The notes beneath the pieces are model-generated. The model ran no database searches. It had not been told where the DNA came from and saw only the letters and a list, made by a program, of their open reading frames with translations. A stretch of DNA of 64,000 nucleotides from an uncultured Clostridiaceae bacterium (GTDB taxonomy: Bacteria > Bacillota > Clostridia > TANB77 > CAG-508). The DNA lies in assembly GCA_946998225.1 (NCBI GenBank), contig CAMPYH010000001.1, positions 186,001 through 250,000 on the forward strand. The letters are read 5' to 3'. Of the stretch, positions 33,714 to 43,711 are shown in pieces. The position numbers and the translations under genes are program-made. Position 1 is the first letter of the stretch, and every line of letters starts with the position of its first letter.

Positions 33714-36515
33714 GTGGGAAGAAAAAGAAGAAGAACTAAAAAAAGTGAAAACAAACACAGAATAAATGATGAACTAAAATTTGTATTTGGGCTAATTTTA
33801 GGTATATTTTTTTCTGTAATAATATTTGGAAAATCAGGGGCTTTAACAAAGACCCTTTCTCCAATTTTAAGCGGTATATTTGGCCCTATTAAATATATAC
33901 TTCCAATTGGAATATTTTATCTTACAATTTATGATGTAGCAAAAAAAGAAGAAATAAGTAATAGAGTTAAAATGTTTATTATTCTTTTAGCAATAATATG
34001 CTCTCTTTTAAGTATATCTGCTATATCTAAACACAATATTAATATAAATGTGGATACAAAAATACTTTTACAAGAGTGCTTTGAACTTGGAAAAAATGGT
34101 GTTGGTGGAGGTGCTACTGGAGCAATAATTGCAATACCAGCAATTAAATTACTAGGTATCACTGGTGCTACCATATTATTAATTTTTACATCATTGTTTT
34201 TAAGCTTTTTAGTTTTAGGAAAGTCTGTAATAGATTATTACAAAGATATAAATGCAAATCTTGAAGAAAGAAAGCAAAACAGAACATTAAGAAAAGCAGA
34301 AGCAAGAGCTAAGAGATATGAAAGAATAAAAGAAAATGAAGATGAAATCCAAAAGATAAAAAGCGATAAAGATGAAACTATTGATGAAGAGAGAAAAGGA
34401 TTATTTGGATTATTTGCAAAATCTGTAAAGGCTGAAGGTGAAGATGATACACAAGAAGCTGAAGAAGAAAAAGAACTTAATATAAGTCTTCCAAATGAAA
34501 GTGAAAGTTATACAAAAACTCTTGATGAAAACGAAATAAGACCAGCTGTAGTAAAAAGAGTTTTACCAAAGATTGAAAATAATCAAGAAGAAACAAAAAG
34601 TACAATACAATATGTAGATTTAGATGTTGAATATAAATTCCCTAGCTTAGATATTTTGGATCAACCAAAAAGTACATCTAAGACAAGTAAGTCACAAATA
34701 GAAAAAACAGCGCTTGGTCTTCAAAAAACATTATTAAGTTTTGGAGTTTCAGCAAAGGTACAAAATGTTACAGTAGGACCAGCTGTTACAAGATATGAAT
34801 TAAAACCAGCAGTTGGAGTAAAAGTAAATAAAATAAAAAATCTAGCAGATGATATAGCTTTAAGCTTAGCAGCACCTACAATAAGAATAGAGGCACCAAT
34901 ACCTGGAAAAAGAGCAGTAGGAATAGAAGTTCCGAATGAAAAGCAAGCAAGTGTATGTTTTAGAGAAGTTATAGATACTCCAGAATTTATTGAAAATAAA
35001 TCACCTTTAGCATTTGCGCTTGGAAGAGGAATTGATGGTAAACCAGTAATTGCAGATCTAGACAAGATGAGACATTTACTTATAGCTGGTGCCACAGGAT
35101 CTGGTAAATCTGTTTGTATTAATACAATAATAAACAGTATTATTTACCATGCATCACCACATGAAGTTAAATTAATCATGGTTGATCCAAAGGTAGTAGA
35201 ACTTTCAAATTACAATAATATACCACATCTATCTCAAGCTGTTGTAAATGATCCAGAACAAGCAGCGTCTGTACTTAAATGGGCAGTAGAGCAAATGACA
35301 GATAGATATGGAGAATTTGCAAATTATAAAGCAAAAGATATAGATTCATATAATAAAAAAATGGAAAAAACTAGTCCTGAAAAGCAAATACCAAGACTAG
35401 TTATACTAGTAGATGAACTTGCAGATTTAATGATGACATCAGGAAAAGAAGTTGAAGATGCAATTTGTAGAATAGCTCAAATGGGAAGAGCTGCAGGTAT
35501 TCATTTAATTATAGCAACACAAAGACCATCAACAGATGTAATTACAGGATTAATTAAAGCAAATATTCCTTCAAGAATTGCTTTTGCTGTAACATCTGGA
35601 ATGGATTCAAGAATAATTTTGGATATGCAAGGTGCAGAAAAACTTTTAGGTAAAGGAGATATGCTTTACTATCCAATGGGCGCAACACAACCATATAGAG
35701 TGCAAGGTGCATATATTAGTGATACAGAAATTGCAAAAATATTAGAAGCTGTTTCAACAGATAAAGTACCTGAATCAAGAAAACTTATAGAAGAAAACTT
35801 TAAAAAGATGAATCAACCAGAAGAAAAAGAAGAAATTGATTCTGTAGATGAAGATGAATATCTTTTTGAAGCAATCGATACAATACTTACATACAAACAA
35901 GCGTCAAAAACTTTCTTAAGAAGAAAATTTAGTATGGGAGATTTAAGAGCAGGAAGATTAATAGACCGAATTGAAGAACTTGGAATAATTGGACCACAAA
36001 TTAGCACAAAACCAAGAGAAATACTTGTTACACCAAGTCAATGGGATAGAATGAAAGTTGAGTATTGGCCAGATTTATTTGTTTTAGAAGGTCAAGAAGA
36101 TAGTCATAATGTAGAAGTACCTGAGGTACAAGATACAAAACAAATAGATTATGAAAAAGAATTTAGTAAACCACAAGAAGTATATTATGAAAATGGCGAA
36201 GAAAAAATTGTAAGAGAAATAAATAAATACCAAAAAACAGATGAAGCAACTAATATGCTTTTAAATCAAGCAAATACTCAAAAATCTACAGAAGTAAATG
36301 AAGTGGATCCACTTTTGAAAGTAGCAGTAGACACAATTATGGGTAAAAACGAACCTACATCAGAAGCAATTGTTGAATATTTAGAAATAAATCCTTCAAG
36401 AGCAGATAAATTAATAAAGCAAATGGAAGATGTTGGAATAATTGTAAAAGATCAAGGAGTAAATGTTTTAAATTTAACTCCAAATGAGTGGAATATTATG
36501 AAAGAGAATTTTTAG
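33714..36515 (+). CDS. ftsK: DNA translocase FtsK/SpoIIIE with two tandem gamma-like domains
   Basis: A 933-aa chromosome-pumping ATPase, starting at GTG. The N-terminus is basic. Four to five transmembrane segments lie within about residues 20-175, followed by a charged linker. The motor has ALGRGIDGKPVIADL, Walker A GATGSGKS near residue 460 and Walker B LVILVDELADLM. The usual DNA-reading gamma winged helix is at about 720-785 (FLRRKFSMGDLRAGRLIDRI, ending VTPSQWDRMK). A second winged helix follows at the C-terminus (EYLEINPSRADKLIKQMEDV, ending LTPNEWNIMK). The shared TPxxWxxMK ending supports a duplication. Confidence 0.93.
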   Translation: MGRKRRRTKKSENKHRINDELKFVFGLILGIFFSVIIFGKSGALTKTLSPILSGIFGPIKYILPIGIFYLTIYDVAKKEEISNRVKMFIILLAIICSLLSISAISKHNININVDTKILLQECFELGKNGVGGGATGAIIAIPAIKLLGITGATILLIFTSLFLSFLVLGKSVIDYYKDINANLEERKQNRTLRKAEARAKRYERIKENEDEIQKIKSDKDETIDEERKGLFGLFAKSVKAEGEDDTQEAEEEKELNISLPNESESYTKTLDENEIRPAVVKRVLPKIENNQEETKSTIQYVDLDVEYKFPSLDILDQPKSTSKTSKSQIEKTALGLQKTLLSFGVSAKVQNVTVGPAVTRYELKPAVGVKVNKIKNLADDIALSLAAPTIRIEAPIPGKRAVGIEVPNEKQASVCFREVIDTPEFIENKSPLAFALGRGIDGKPVIADLDKMRHLLIAGATGSGKSVCINTIINSIIYHASPHEVKLIMVDPKVVELSNYNNIPHLSQAVVNDPEQAASVLKWAVEQMTDRYGEFANYKAKDIDSYNKKMEKTSPEKQIPRLVILVDELADLMMTSGKEVEDAICRIAQMGRAAGIHLIIATQRPSTDVITGLIKANIPSRIAFAVTSGMDSRIILDMQGAEKLLGKGDMLYYPMGATQPYRVQGAYISDTEIAKILEAVSTDKVPESRKLIEENFKKMNQPEEKEEIDSVDEDEYLFEAIDTILTYKQASKTFLRRKFSMGDLRAGRLIDRIEELGIIGPQISTKPREILVTPSQWDRMKVEYWPDLFVLEGQEDSHNVEVPEVQDTKQIDYEKEFSKPQEVYYENGEEKIVREINKYQKTDEATNMLLNQANTQKSTEVNEVDPLLKVAVDTIMGKNEPTSEAIVEYLEINPSRADKLIKQMEDVGIIVKDQGVNVLNLTPNEWNIMKENF

Positions 36516-36526
36516 GGAATATATTT

Positions 36527-37372
36527 ATGCAAATATTTTTAACAGATGAAGATGAAATTAAAAAAGAAGATGTAAATCAAGAAAAATATATTATTGAAAT
36601 ACAAAATAAAGAAACTTATCACCATTTAGTGAATGTATTGAGGATAAAAAAAGAAGATAATATTTCAGTAATAACAAAAGAAAAAAAGAGAATAAACGGT
36701 AAAATATATTCAGTAAAAAAAGAATCAATAAATATAATTGGAGAAGAAGCAAAAGGAAAAACTGATGAAGATGATTTAATAAAATTTAAGTATATACTTC
36801 TTCAAGGAATACCTAAAGCTAAGAAATTAGAACTTGTTTGTGAAAAAACAACTGAAATAGGAATAGATAAAATAATTCCTTTAGAAATGACAAGATCAAT
36901 TGTAAGAAAAAAAGATTTAAAAGAAAATAAGATTGAAAGATTAAATAGTATATTAAAAAGTGCAGCGGAACAATCTAAAAGAAAAGATATTCCAGTTTTA
37001 GAAAAACCAAAAACAGTTGATGAAATTATAGATCTCTTAGATAAAGAGTTAGAAAAAGACATAATTATTGAAAAACACATACTAATATTTTATGAAAATG
37101 AAGATAAAAATAGTTTAAAAAATGTTTTAAAAAATATAAGTAATAAAAAAGAAAATATAATTAAAAGCAAAAATCAAAATCCAAGCAAAAACATAGAAAT
37201 GCAAATATATATTTTAATTGGTCCAGAAGGTGGAATAACTGAAGAGGAATTAGAAAAAATTAAGAGATTAAAAAACGTTGAAGTAGTATCTTTAGGCGAA
37301 AATATATTAAGAACAGAAACTGCTCCAATTTCAGCTTTAAGTATAATTAAGTATGAATTAGAAAATAATTAA
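36527..37372 (+). CDS. rsmE: 16S rRNA (uracil(1498)-N(3))-methyltransferase RsmE
   Basis: A 281-aa SPOUT-type methyltransferase. The N-terminal PUA-like part has HHLVNVLRIKKED. The core has KLELVCEKTTEIGIDKIIPL and SAAEQSKR, and the knot has LIGPEGGITEEELE with LGENILRTETAPISAL. ATG 36527 with TTAGGGA upstream is chosen over an earlier GTG at 36488 that would overlap ftsK. There is a poorly conserved K/N-rich insert before the knot. Confidence 0.94.
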   Translation: MQIFLTDEDEIKKEDVNQEKYIIEIQNKETYHHLVNVLRIKKEDNISVITKEKKRINGKIYSVKKESINIIGEEAKGKTDEDDLIKFKYILLQGIPKAKKLELVCEKTTEIGIDKIIPLEMTRSIVRKKDLKENKIERLNSILKSAAEQSKRKDIPVLEKPKTVDEIIDLLDKELEKDIIIEKHILIFYENEDKNSLKNVLKNISNKKENIIKSKNQNPSKNIEMQIYILIGPEGGITEEELEKIKRLKNVEVVSLGENILRTETAPISALSIIKYELENN

Positions 37373-37423
37373 GAATAATTAAAAAATAAAAAATGAAAAA
37401 TAAAAATATAAAAATAAAAATAT

Positions 37424-37457
37424 AAACTTCTTGTGTTAAACAAGGAGTTTTATATTT
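37424..37457 (+). terminator. Intrinsic terminator after rsmE
   Basis: Stem AAACTTCTTG/CAAGGAGTTT with loop TGTTAAA and one G-U pair, then TATATTT. Confidence 0.75.
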
Positions 37458-37547
37458 CAATAATCAATAATATTTAAGAAAAATTTAAAAAAACAAGATT
37501 TTTCTTTTTTTTATATATAAAATATATAAAAAGTATAATGAGGGGAA

Positions 37548-39296
37548 ATGTTTAGATTTTTTAAAGATGAAGAAGCAAAAAAACTTGAATCAGTTTTAAA
37601 AACAAAGAATTTTGATGAAACTGGGGCAAATATTATTTCTTCTTGGATGTATAAACTAAGAGGAAATTACAAAGATTACAAAAAAATTGTTGTGCTTGTT
37701 CCAGATAAAACAGAATATATTTTAAATGAGATTGAAGTTTTAAATAAATATGTGAATAATATTTCTTTTTTAAATAATCCGAATGAAATGGAATATTTTG
37801 AAAAAGAAAAAGCTTTACTATGCTTTTTTAAAAATGAAAAATCTTTTCATTTAGCATTAGGCAAAGCACACAATTTAAAAATAGAAATAAAAGATGATAT
37901 TTTAAAAGATTTTACAAATGAAATAAATAATATATTTATATTAGGAAACAAAGAATTACGATTTGAAATTTTTAATAATTTTAATTCATTTGCATGGCAT
38001 AATGAGCTAAAAAGAGATAATCTAGAATATTTAATATTATATATTATGTTATGGCTTTTAGGACCAAAATATATGTATTCAAAGATTAATAGTGAATATA
38101 TTGTGTTTGAAGAATTAAGTAATAGATTTAAAGAAATATATGGACTTGAATCATATCTAAATATGTATATTAATTTTACTAAAATATTAATGATATACAA
38201 AAAAATGAGTGAATATAATTTAAAACTTTGGAACGAAAGGAATAAAAACAATAAAAGTCGTGAAAGTCTTAATAATATAGAAATAAAAGAAGAAGATTTA
38301 AATAATGAATTGAATAATATATTAGAAAAGATTAGAAGTGAAAAAGATATTTTAGAAAAAATACCACAAGACTTTGAAAAAAGACAAAAAAATATTGTTG
38401 AACTAACTAAAAAGATAAATGACTTAGATTTTGTATTAAAAGATAAAAAAGTTTTAGAAGAAGTTTTTAAAAAATATTTAGAAAAAAGTAAAGAAAAAAT
38501 TAATATAGAAAAATATAAAATAAAATTAATCGAAAATAGAGGAGAACTAGAAAGAAAATTAATTTTAAATAAAACATATGTGAAAAACGAAGTAGATTTT
38601 AGAATTCAAGAATTAGAAATTTTAGAAAAAAATTTAATTGAAGTTATTAATACAAATATATCTGATTATATATTAGACTATGAAGAAAAATACTTAAAAT
38701 ATGAAGAAAAAGTATCTGAATATAAATTAGCAAATCAAATATTAGAAATAGATAAAGATAAAAATATAAATGTGAAAAAAGCTTTACCGCATATTTTCAT
38801 TGATGAAAATATAAAAAGAAAAATATTAAAAGACAGTGTACTTGAATTTTTAGAAACTGCATTATATATAAAGAAAAATTTCATTGAAACACTTAATGAA
38901 TATAATTATATGTTTTTTGAAATGCAAATAGAAAGATATTTAATGCAATTTAAGGTAGATATAGACGAAAAAGGAAATTTTGAATATATAAAAGATACAA
39001 TGTGTTTTAATTTAATTTATGCATTTATACATATTATTTTATCTAAAATGCAAGCAATAAATAAAATAACAAGAATTACAGCAAATGATGAATTAAACAG
39101 AGCTATAATTATTGAAGTTTTAAAAACACAAATAATAGATTTAGAAGATATTAAAGTTGATGTAAATAAAATTTTAGGGAAAATGACGATTAACTTTTAT
39201 GATAAAGATATTTGGCAAGCTGAAACTGGAATAAGCTTAAAAAACGATATACCAATCTTAATAAAAGAAGGTGTTAAATATAAGCTATTTAAATAG
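37548..39296 (+). CDS. Large coiled-coil protein of unknown function
   Basis: A 582-aa cytosolic protein. Residues 1-230 look globular, with an alternating hydrophobic pattern (KKIVVLVPDKTEYI and NIFILGNKELRFEIF). Residues 240-420 form long coiled coils. The C-terminal ~150 residues are again helical and globular. No domain or catalytic motif is recognised. AT-rich DNA with many TATA-like boxes precedes it, then GAGGGG as ribosome-binding site. It is followed by the beta-CASP RNase, which has its own promoter-like element. Confidence 0.65.
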   Translation: MFRFFKDEEAKKLESVLKTKNFDETGANIISSWMYKLRGNYKDYKKIVVLVPDKTEYILNEIEVLNKYVNNISFLNNPNEMEYFEKEKALLCFFKNEKSFHLALGKAHNLKIEIKDDILKDFTNEINNIFILGNKELRFEIFNNFNSFAWHNELKRDNLEYLILYIMLWLLGPKYMYSKINSEYIVFEELSNRFKEIYGLESYLNMYINFTKILMIYKKMSEYNLKLWNERNKNNKSRESLNNIEIKEEDLNNELNNILEKIRSEKDILEKIPQDFEKRQKNIVELTKKINDLDFVLKDKKVLEEVFKKYLEKSKEKINIEKYKIKLIENRGELERKLILNKTYVKNEVDFRIQELEILEKNLIEVINTNISDYILDYEEKYLKYEEKVSEYKLANQILEIDKDKNINVKKALPHIFIDENIKRKILKDSVLEFLETALYIKKNFIETLNEYNYMFFEMQIERYLMQFKVDIDEKGNFEYIKDTMCFNLIYAFIHIILSKMQAINKITRITANDELNRAIIIEVLKTQIIDLEDIKVDVNKILGKMTINFYDKDIWQAETGISLKNDIPILIKEGVKYKLFK

Positions 39297-39323
39297 CAAG
39301 TGAATGAATAATTGTTTTGCATA

Positions 39324-39332
39324 TGATATAAT
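39324..39332 (+). promoter_or_regulatory. Extended -10 promoter element before the beta-CASP RNase
   Basis: TGaTATAAT: a perfect -10 with the TG extension, 25 bp before the ATG. No good -35 is seen. The same 9-mer precedes addB at 63858. Confidence 0.6.
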
Positions 39333-39357
39333 TTTTAAAACAAAACTGGGAGAAATT

Positions 39358-41832
39358 ATGAATATAACATTTTTAGGTGCTGCAAGAGAGGTAACAGGTT
39401 CAAACTTTTTATTAGAAACAGAAAATAATAAAAAAATACTTGTAGATTGTGGCCTAATTCAAGGTAAAAAAGCAGAAGAAGAAAAAAATAAAGACCCATT
39501 TTTATATGATCCAAAAGAAATAGATTATGTGCTTTTAACACATGCACATATAGATCATTCAGGAAGAATTCCAAAACTATACAATGAAGGGTTTAGAGGT
39601 AAAGTATATTGTACAAAAGCTACAAAAGAACTTTGTGAAATAATGCTTCCTGATTCAGGACATATTCAAGAAACTGAAACAGAATGGATGAACAGAAAAA
39701 GAGGAAGACAAAATAAAAAACTAATAGAACCATTATATACAAAAGAAGATGCAGAAAAATGTTTAGAAGTTTTTGAAGAAGTTGAATATAATAAAATTTT
39801 CGAGATAGATGAAGGAGTTTCTGTAAGATTTAATGATGCAGGCCACATGCTAGGTTCTGCAATTATTGAATTGTGGGTTACAGAACATGGTATTACAAAC
39901 AAAACAGTATTTACAGGAGATTTAGGTACTGGAGATAATGCGCTTTTAGATGATCCAAGTATTATAAAAAGAGCAGATTATTTAGTAATGGAATCTACAT
40001 ATGGAAACAGGCTTCATCCACAAACAGAAAATAGAGGAAAGAAATTTTTAGATATAGTATCAAAAACTTTAAAAAGAGGTGGAACAGTAGTTATACCGTC
40101 TTTTGCCGTAGGAAGAACTCAAGAAATTGTTTTTGAATTAGACAGACTTAAAGAACAATATAAAGATGATTTAGAATTTCAAGAAGAATTTAAAGAAGTA
40201 ATGAAAGCAAAAGTATATATAGATAGTCCACTTGCTACATTTGCAACAGAAGTATTTAAAAATAATCTAGATTTATTTGATGATGAAATACAAAAGCAAA
40301 TTGAAAAAGGAGACAATCCATTAGATTTTCCAGGATTGCAATTTACACAAAGTGTTGAAGATTCAAAAGCTTTAAATGAAAATAAAGAACCTAAGATAAT
40401 TATATCTGCATCAGGAATGTGTGATGCTGGAAGAATTAAACACCATTTAAAACATAATATTTGGGATTCAAACAATACAATACTTTTTGTTGGATACCAA
40501 GCACCTGGAACACTTGGAAGAAGAATTGTAGAAGGTGCAAAAAGAATTAAAATATTTGGTGAAGAAGTTGCAGTTAATGCTGAAATAGAATTTATTGAAG
40601 GTTATTCTGGACATGCAGATAGAAATGGACTTTTAGATTTTGTTGGCGGTTTTACAGAAAAACCAAAATCAATATTCTTAGTTCATGGAGATATAGAATC
40701 ACAAACAGAATTAAAACAAAAAATTCAAGAAAAATATGATGCAGAAATATATATTCCAAGATTTGGATCAAGTTATGAATTAACAGAAATAGTAAGAAGC
40801 TCAAGAAAAGTAAGACACTTAGCTCTAAAAGATATTAGAGATGAAAAATTAAAATTTGTAGATACAATGGATAATTTAGGAGCAAGCCTAAATAATACAT
40901 TATCTAAGTTAAGAGATTATATAGTTGCAGATAAAATGTTTACTGAAGATTCAGATATTTGGAACAAAGAAGAAGAACATTTACAAAAGCTATATAAGCT
41001 TTCAAATGCATTTAATCAAGAAGTTAAATTTTTATTAGATAATAAAATTGAAAGAAAAACTAGAGAAGAAGATAAAGAAGAACCATATAAAGTGCCAGAT
41101 TTTGGAAGAAAGAAACATTTACTTGAAGAAAAAAATCCGGAAGAAGTTATAATTAAGAGTAATAAAAAAGAAATAGAATCAAAACCAATAACAATAAAAG
41201 GAACAAAAGAAGATCCTGTAAGATTAAAATTACAAGAGATTAAAAGAAAAGCTAGAAATATAGAAGAAACTAAAAAAGAAAAAGACGAAAACGAAAATGA
41301 AAATAAAGAAACTAAAAAAGAAGAAATATCTCAAATAAGTATTTTACCGGCTCAAAATGAAGAAATAAAAATAACTGCTAAAGAAGACAAACTTACAAGT
41401 GAAGAACAAGAGGAATTAGATAGACTAGATAAAGAACTAGAACTTGAAATAAGTAAAGAAAAAAATATGTCAGCAGAGATTGAATCAATAGAAGATTTAA
41501 TGAAAGAAGTTGAAGAAGCGAATAAAAAACTAGAAAAAGAAAAAGAAGAACTTAAACAGTTAAAAGTAACAAGAATAGATCAAGAAGAAAAAATTGAGAA
41601 AGAAAAAGAAGAAAATAAAAATAAAGAACAAATAACAGAAGCTTCAAAAGTTATTAAAGAATTAAGTGATGAAATACAAAAATTAGATAATGATCCAGAT
41701 GATGAATTAGTTATTGGAAAGATTTTTGAAAAAATAGCAGAAATAGAAAAGCTAGATGAATTAAGTGATGAAGATATAAAGAAAATAAAAGAAGAAATAG
41801 CTAAAATGGAAGATAAAATAAATAATGGATAA
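39358..41832 (+). CDS. MBL-fold/beta-CASP ribonuclease with long charged C-terminal tail
   Basis: An 824-aa protein. Residues 1-480 are a Ysh1-type metallo-beta-lactamase/beta-CASP RNA nuclease: FLGAAREVTGSNFLL, zinc motif THAHIDHSGR (His62 onward), NDAGHMLGSAII, MESTYGNRLH, ISASGMCDAGRIKHH and GYSGHADRNGL. The remaining ~340 residues are E/K-rich coiled coil, absent from the usual ~530-aa bacterial forms. The start is ATG 39358 with GGGAGA upstream; an in-frame ATG at 39304 lies within the promoter region. It overlaps the GH15 gene by 8 bp. Confidence 0.9.
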   Translation: MNITFLGAAREVTGSNFLLETENNKKILVDCGLIQGKKAEEEKNKDPFLYDPKEIDYVLLTHAHIDHSGRIPKLYNEGFRGKVYCTKATKELCEIMLPDSGHIQETETEWMNRKRGRQNKKLIEPLYTKEDAEKCLEVFEEVEYNKIFEIDEGVSVRFNDAGHMLGSAIIELWVTEHGITNKTVFTGDLGTGDNALLDDPSIIKRADYLVMESTYGNRLHPQTENRGKKFLDIVSKTLKRGGTVVIPSFAVGRTQEIVFELDRLKEQYKDDLEFQEEFKEVMKAKVYIDSPLATFATEVFKNNLDLFDDEIQKQIEKGDNPLDFPGLQFTQSVEDSKALNENKEPKIIISASGMCDAGRIKHHLKHNIWDSNNTILFVGYQAPGTLGRRIVEGAKRIKIFGEEVAVNAEIEFIEGYSGHADRNGLLDFVGGFTEKPKSIFLVHGDIESQTELKQKIQEKYDAEIYIPRFGSSYELTEIVRSSRKVRHLALKDIRDEKLKFVDTMDNLGASLNNTLSKLRDYIVADKMFTEDSDIWNKEEEHLQKLYKLSNAFNQEVKFLLDNKIERKTREEDKEEPYKVPDFGRKKHLLEEKNPEEVIIKSNKKEIESKPITIKGTKEDPVRLKLQEIKRKARNIEETKKEKDENENENKETKKEEISQISILPAQNEEIKITAKEDKLTSEEQEELDRLDKELELEISKEKNMSAEIESIEDLMKEVEEANKKLEKEKEELKQLKVTRIDQEEKIEKEKEENKNKEQITEASKVIKELSDEIQKLDNDPDDELVIGKIFEKIAEIEKLDELSDEDIKKIKEEIAKMEDKINNG

Positions 41833-43711
41833 ATATATTAATGAAGCCTTTATAGGCAATGATAAAGTTAGGGTAACATTTAATAAAAAGGGTAAAGTAT
41901 TAAGGATACTTTACCCTAATCCTGATCATAAGCAATTTATTAATTATTTAGATTTTGCAATCAAAATAGATGGACAAATTTTGTATTTAAATGATGGACA
42001 AAATAGATATAATCAAGAATATATAAATAAAACAAATATATTAGTTACAACTGTAACTAATGAAGAAAAAGAAATAAAAATAACTATGACAGATTTTTGT
42101 CCAATTAATGAAAATGTATATATAAGAAATTTAGAATTTGAAAATTTAAAAAACGAAAATAGAGAAATTATAGTTATCGTAAATTCAAACGCAGTAAGTT
42201 CAATGAATTATGAAATATCTGGATATATTAAAAATGAGGCATTAATACAATATGCTAAAGATTATTCAATGAGTATTTTTTCAAAAACAGATATAGACAA
42301 AACAAAAGTAAATAATATGGATGGAGAGATAGATCCAGATAAATTTGATAATCATGATTATATTGGACTTTCAAATATGTCTGCAATTTCTTTTAAACCA
42401 TTTATATTAAAGAAAAAAGCAAAAATAGATTTTCCTATATTTGTTCTTTTAAATGACAATTTAGAAAATAGTGTACTTAATAGATTAGATACTGAAATAA
42501 TAAGATTAAAGAAAAATAATATTAAAGATTTAAAAGAAAAAGTGAAAAAAGAAAATTTAAGATATGTATTAAAACATAGTGAACATAAATTATCTATATT
42601 TTCACCAAAGATAAGAGATATTTATGTGAGATCTTTACTACTTTTTAGAATTTTATATAATAATATAAGTGGAGGATATTCTGCGGCAATAGAAGTAGAT
42701 GAAGAGAAAAAATATTCAGGAAGATACTCGTTTTCTTGGCCTAGAGATACATTTTTTGCTCTTTTAGGATATTCACTTTTAAACTATGATACAGAAATAG
42801 AAAAATATTATAGTGAGTTTTTAAAAAAGACGCAAAACAGAGATGGATTCTGGGAACAAAGATTTTATACAGAAGGTACACTTGCTCCATCATGGGGATA
42901 TCAAGTGGATGAGACAGCAGCAGTTATTTCTGGTGCATGGTGTTATTATTCTGTTACTAAAAATATTGAATTCTTAAAAGAAAATTTTAATGTTTTAGAA
43001 AAAGCAGTTAAATTTTTAATAAAATATACCAATGGTATTTTGGACGGTAAAGAGTCTTTAACCTATGATATATGGGAAACACATAAAGGTGAAAATACAT
43101 ATTCACTAGGTAGTGTATTTTTTGCATTAAACTCTATGTTAAGAATATATAATGTAGTAATTGATGAATATTTAAAAAATAGATTGAGATTAGAACAAAT
43201 TAAAAGTAAAAAAGCTAAAATTGAAGATATCCTTCCAAAACTTAAAAGACATATATATGTAGAATTTTATGATGAAGAAATGGAAACATTTACAAGATCA
43301 AATAAAGATAAATCGGTAGATATTAGTAGCATATTACTTTCATCAATATTTGATGTTTTTTCACCGAGAGAGAAAAAGATGAAAAATACATTAGAGAAAA
43401 TTGATGAAAAACTTAAAACAGAATCTGGTGGATATTTAAGATATGAAAATGACGACTATATAGGCGGAAAATATCCATGGCCAATGGGAAATTTATGGGT
43501 AGCTCTTCAATATATTAAATTAAATAATAAAGAAAAAGCACTTGAAAATTTTAATTTTGTTGTAAACACCTCATCAAAACTTGGTTTTCTAGGAGAACAA
43601 GTCGATCCAGAAAAGATGGATATTGCATGGGTAAATGGACTAGGATGGATGCACGGACTATTTATATATGTATTAGATAAATTATTTGAAAAAGGATGGT
43701 TAAATGGCTAA
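41825..43711 (+). CDS. Glycoside hydrolase family 15 (glucoamylase-like)
   Basis: A 628-aa protein with an N-terminal beta-sandwich and a C-terminal (alpha/alpha)6 barrel. Visible GH15 motifs are RYSFSWPRDTFFALL, TLAPSWGYQVDETAAVI (general acid Glu363), YDIWETHKGENTYSLGS and the base region LGEQVDPEKMD (Glu591). No signal peptide is present, so it acts in the cytosol, probably on glycogen, maltodextrin or trehalose-like glucans. It is translationally coupled to the beta-CASP RNase upstream and radA downstream (8-bp overlaps), an odd functional mix. Confidence 0.88.
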   Translation: MDKYINEAFIGNDKVRVTFNKKGKVLRILYPNPDHKQFINYLDFAIKIDGQILYLNDGQNRYNQEYINKTNILVTTVTNEEKEIKITMTDFCPINENVYIRNLEFENLKNENREIIVIVNSNAVSSMNYEISGYIKNEALIQYAKDYSMSIFSKTDIDKTKVNNMDGEIDPDKFDNHDYIGLSNMSAISFKPFILKKKAKIDFPIFVLLNDNLENSVLNRLDTEIIRLKKNNIKDLKEKVKKENLRYVLKHSEHKLSIFSPKIRDIYVRSLLLFRILYNNISGGYSAAIEVDEEKKYSGRYSFSWPRDTFFALLGYSLLNYDTEIEKYYSEFLKKTQNRDGFWEQRFYTEGTLAPSWGYQVDETAAVISGAWCYYSVTKNIEFLKENFNVLEKAVKFLIKYTNGILDGKESLTYDIWETHKGENTYSLGSVFFALNSMLRIYNVVIDEYLKNRLRLEQIKSKKAKIEDILPKLKRHIYVEFYDEEMETFTRSNKDKSVDISSILLSSIFDVFSPREKKMKNTLEKIDEKLKTESGGYLRYENDDYIGGKYPWPMGNLWVALQYIKLNNKEKALENFNFVVNTSSKLGFLGEQVDPEKMDIAWVNGLGWMHGLFIYVLDKLFEKGWLNG

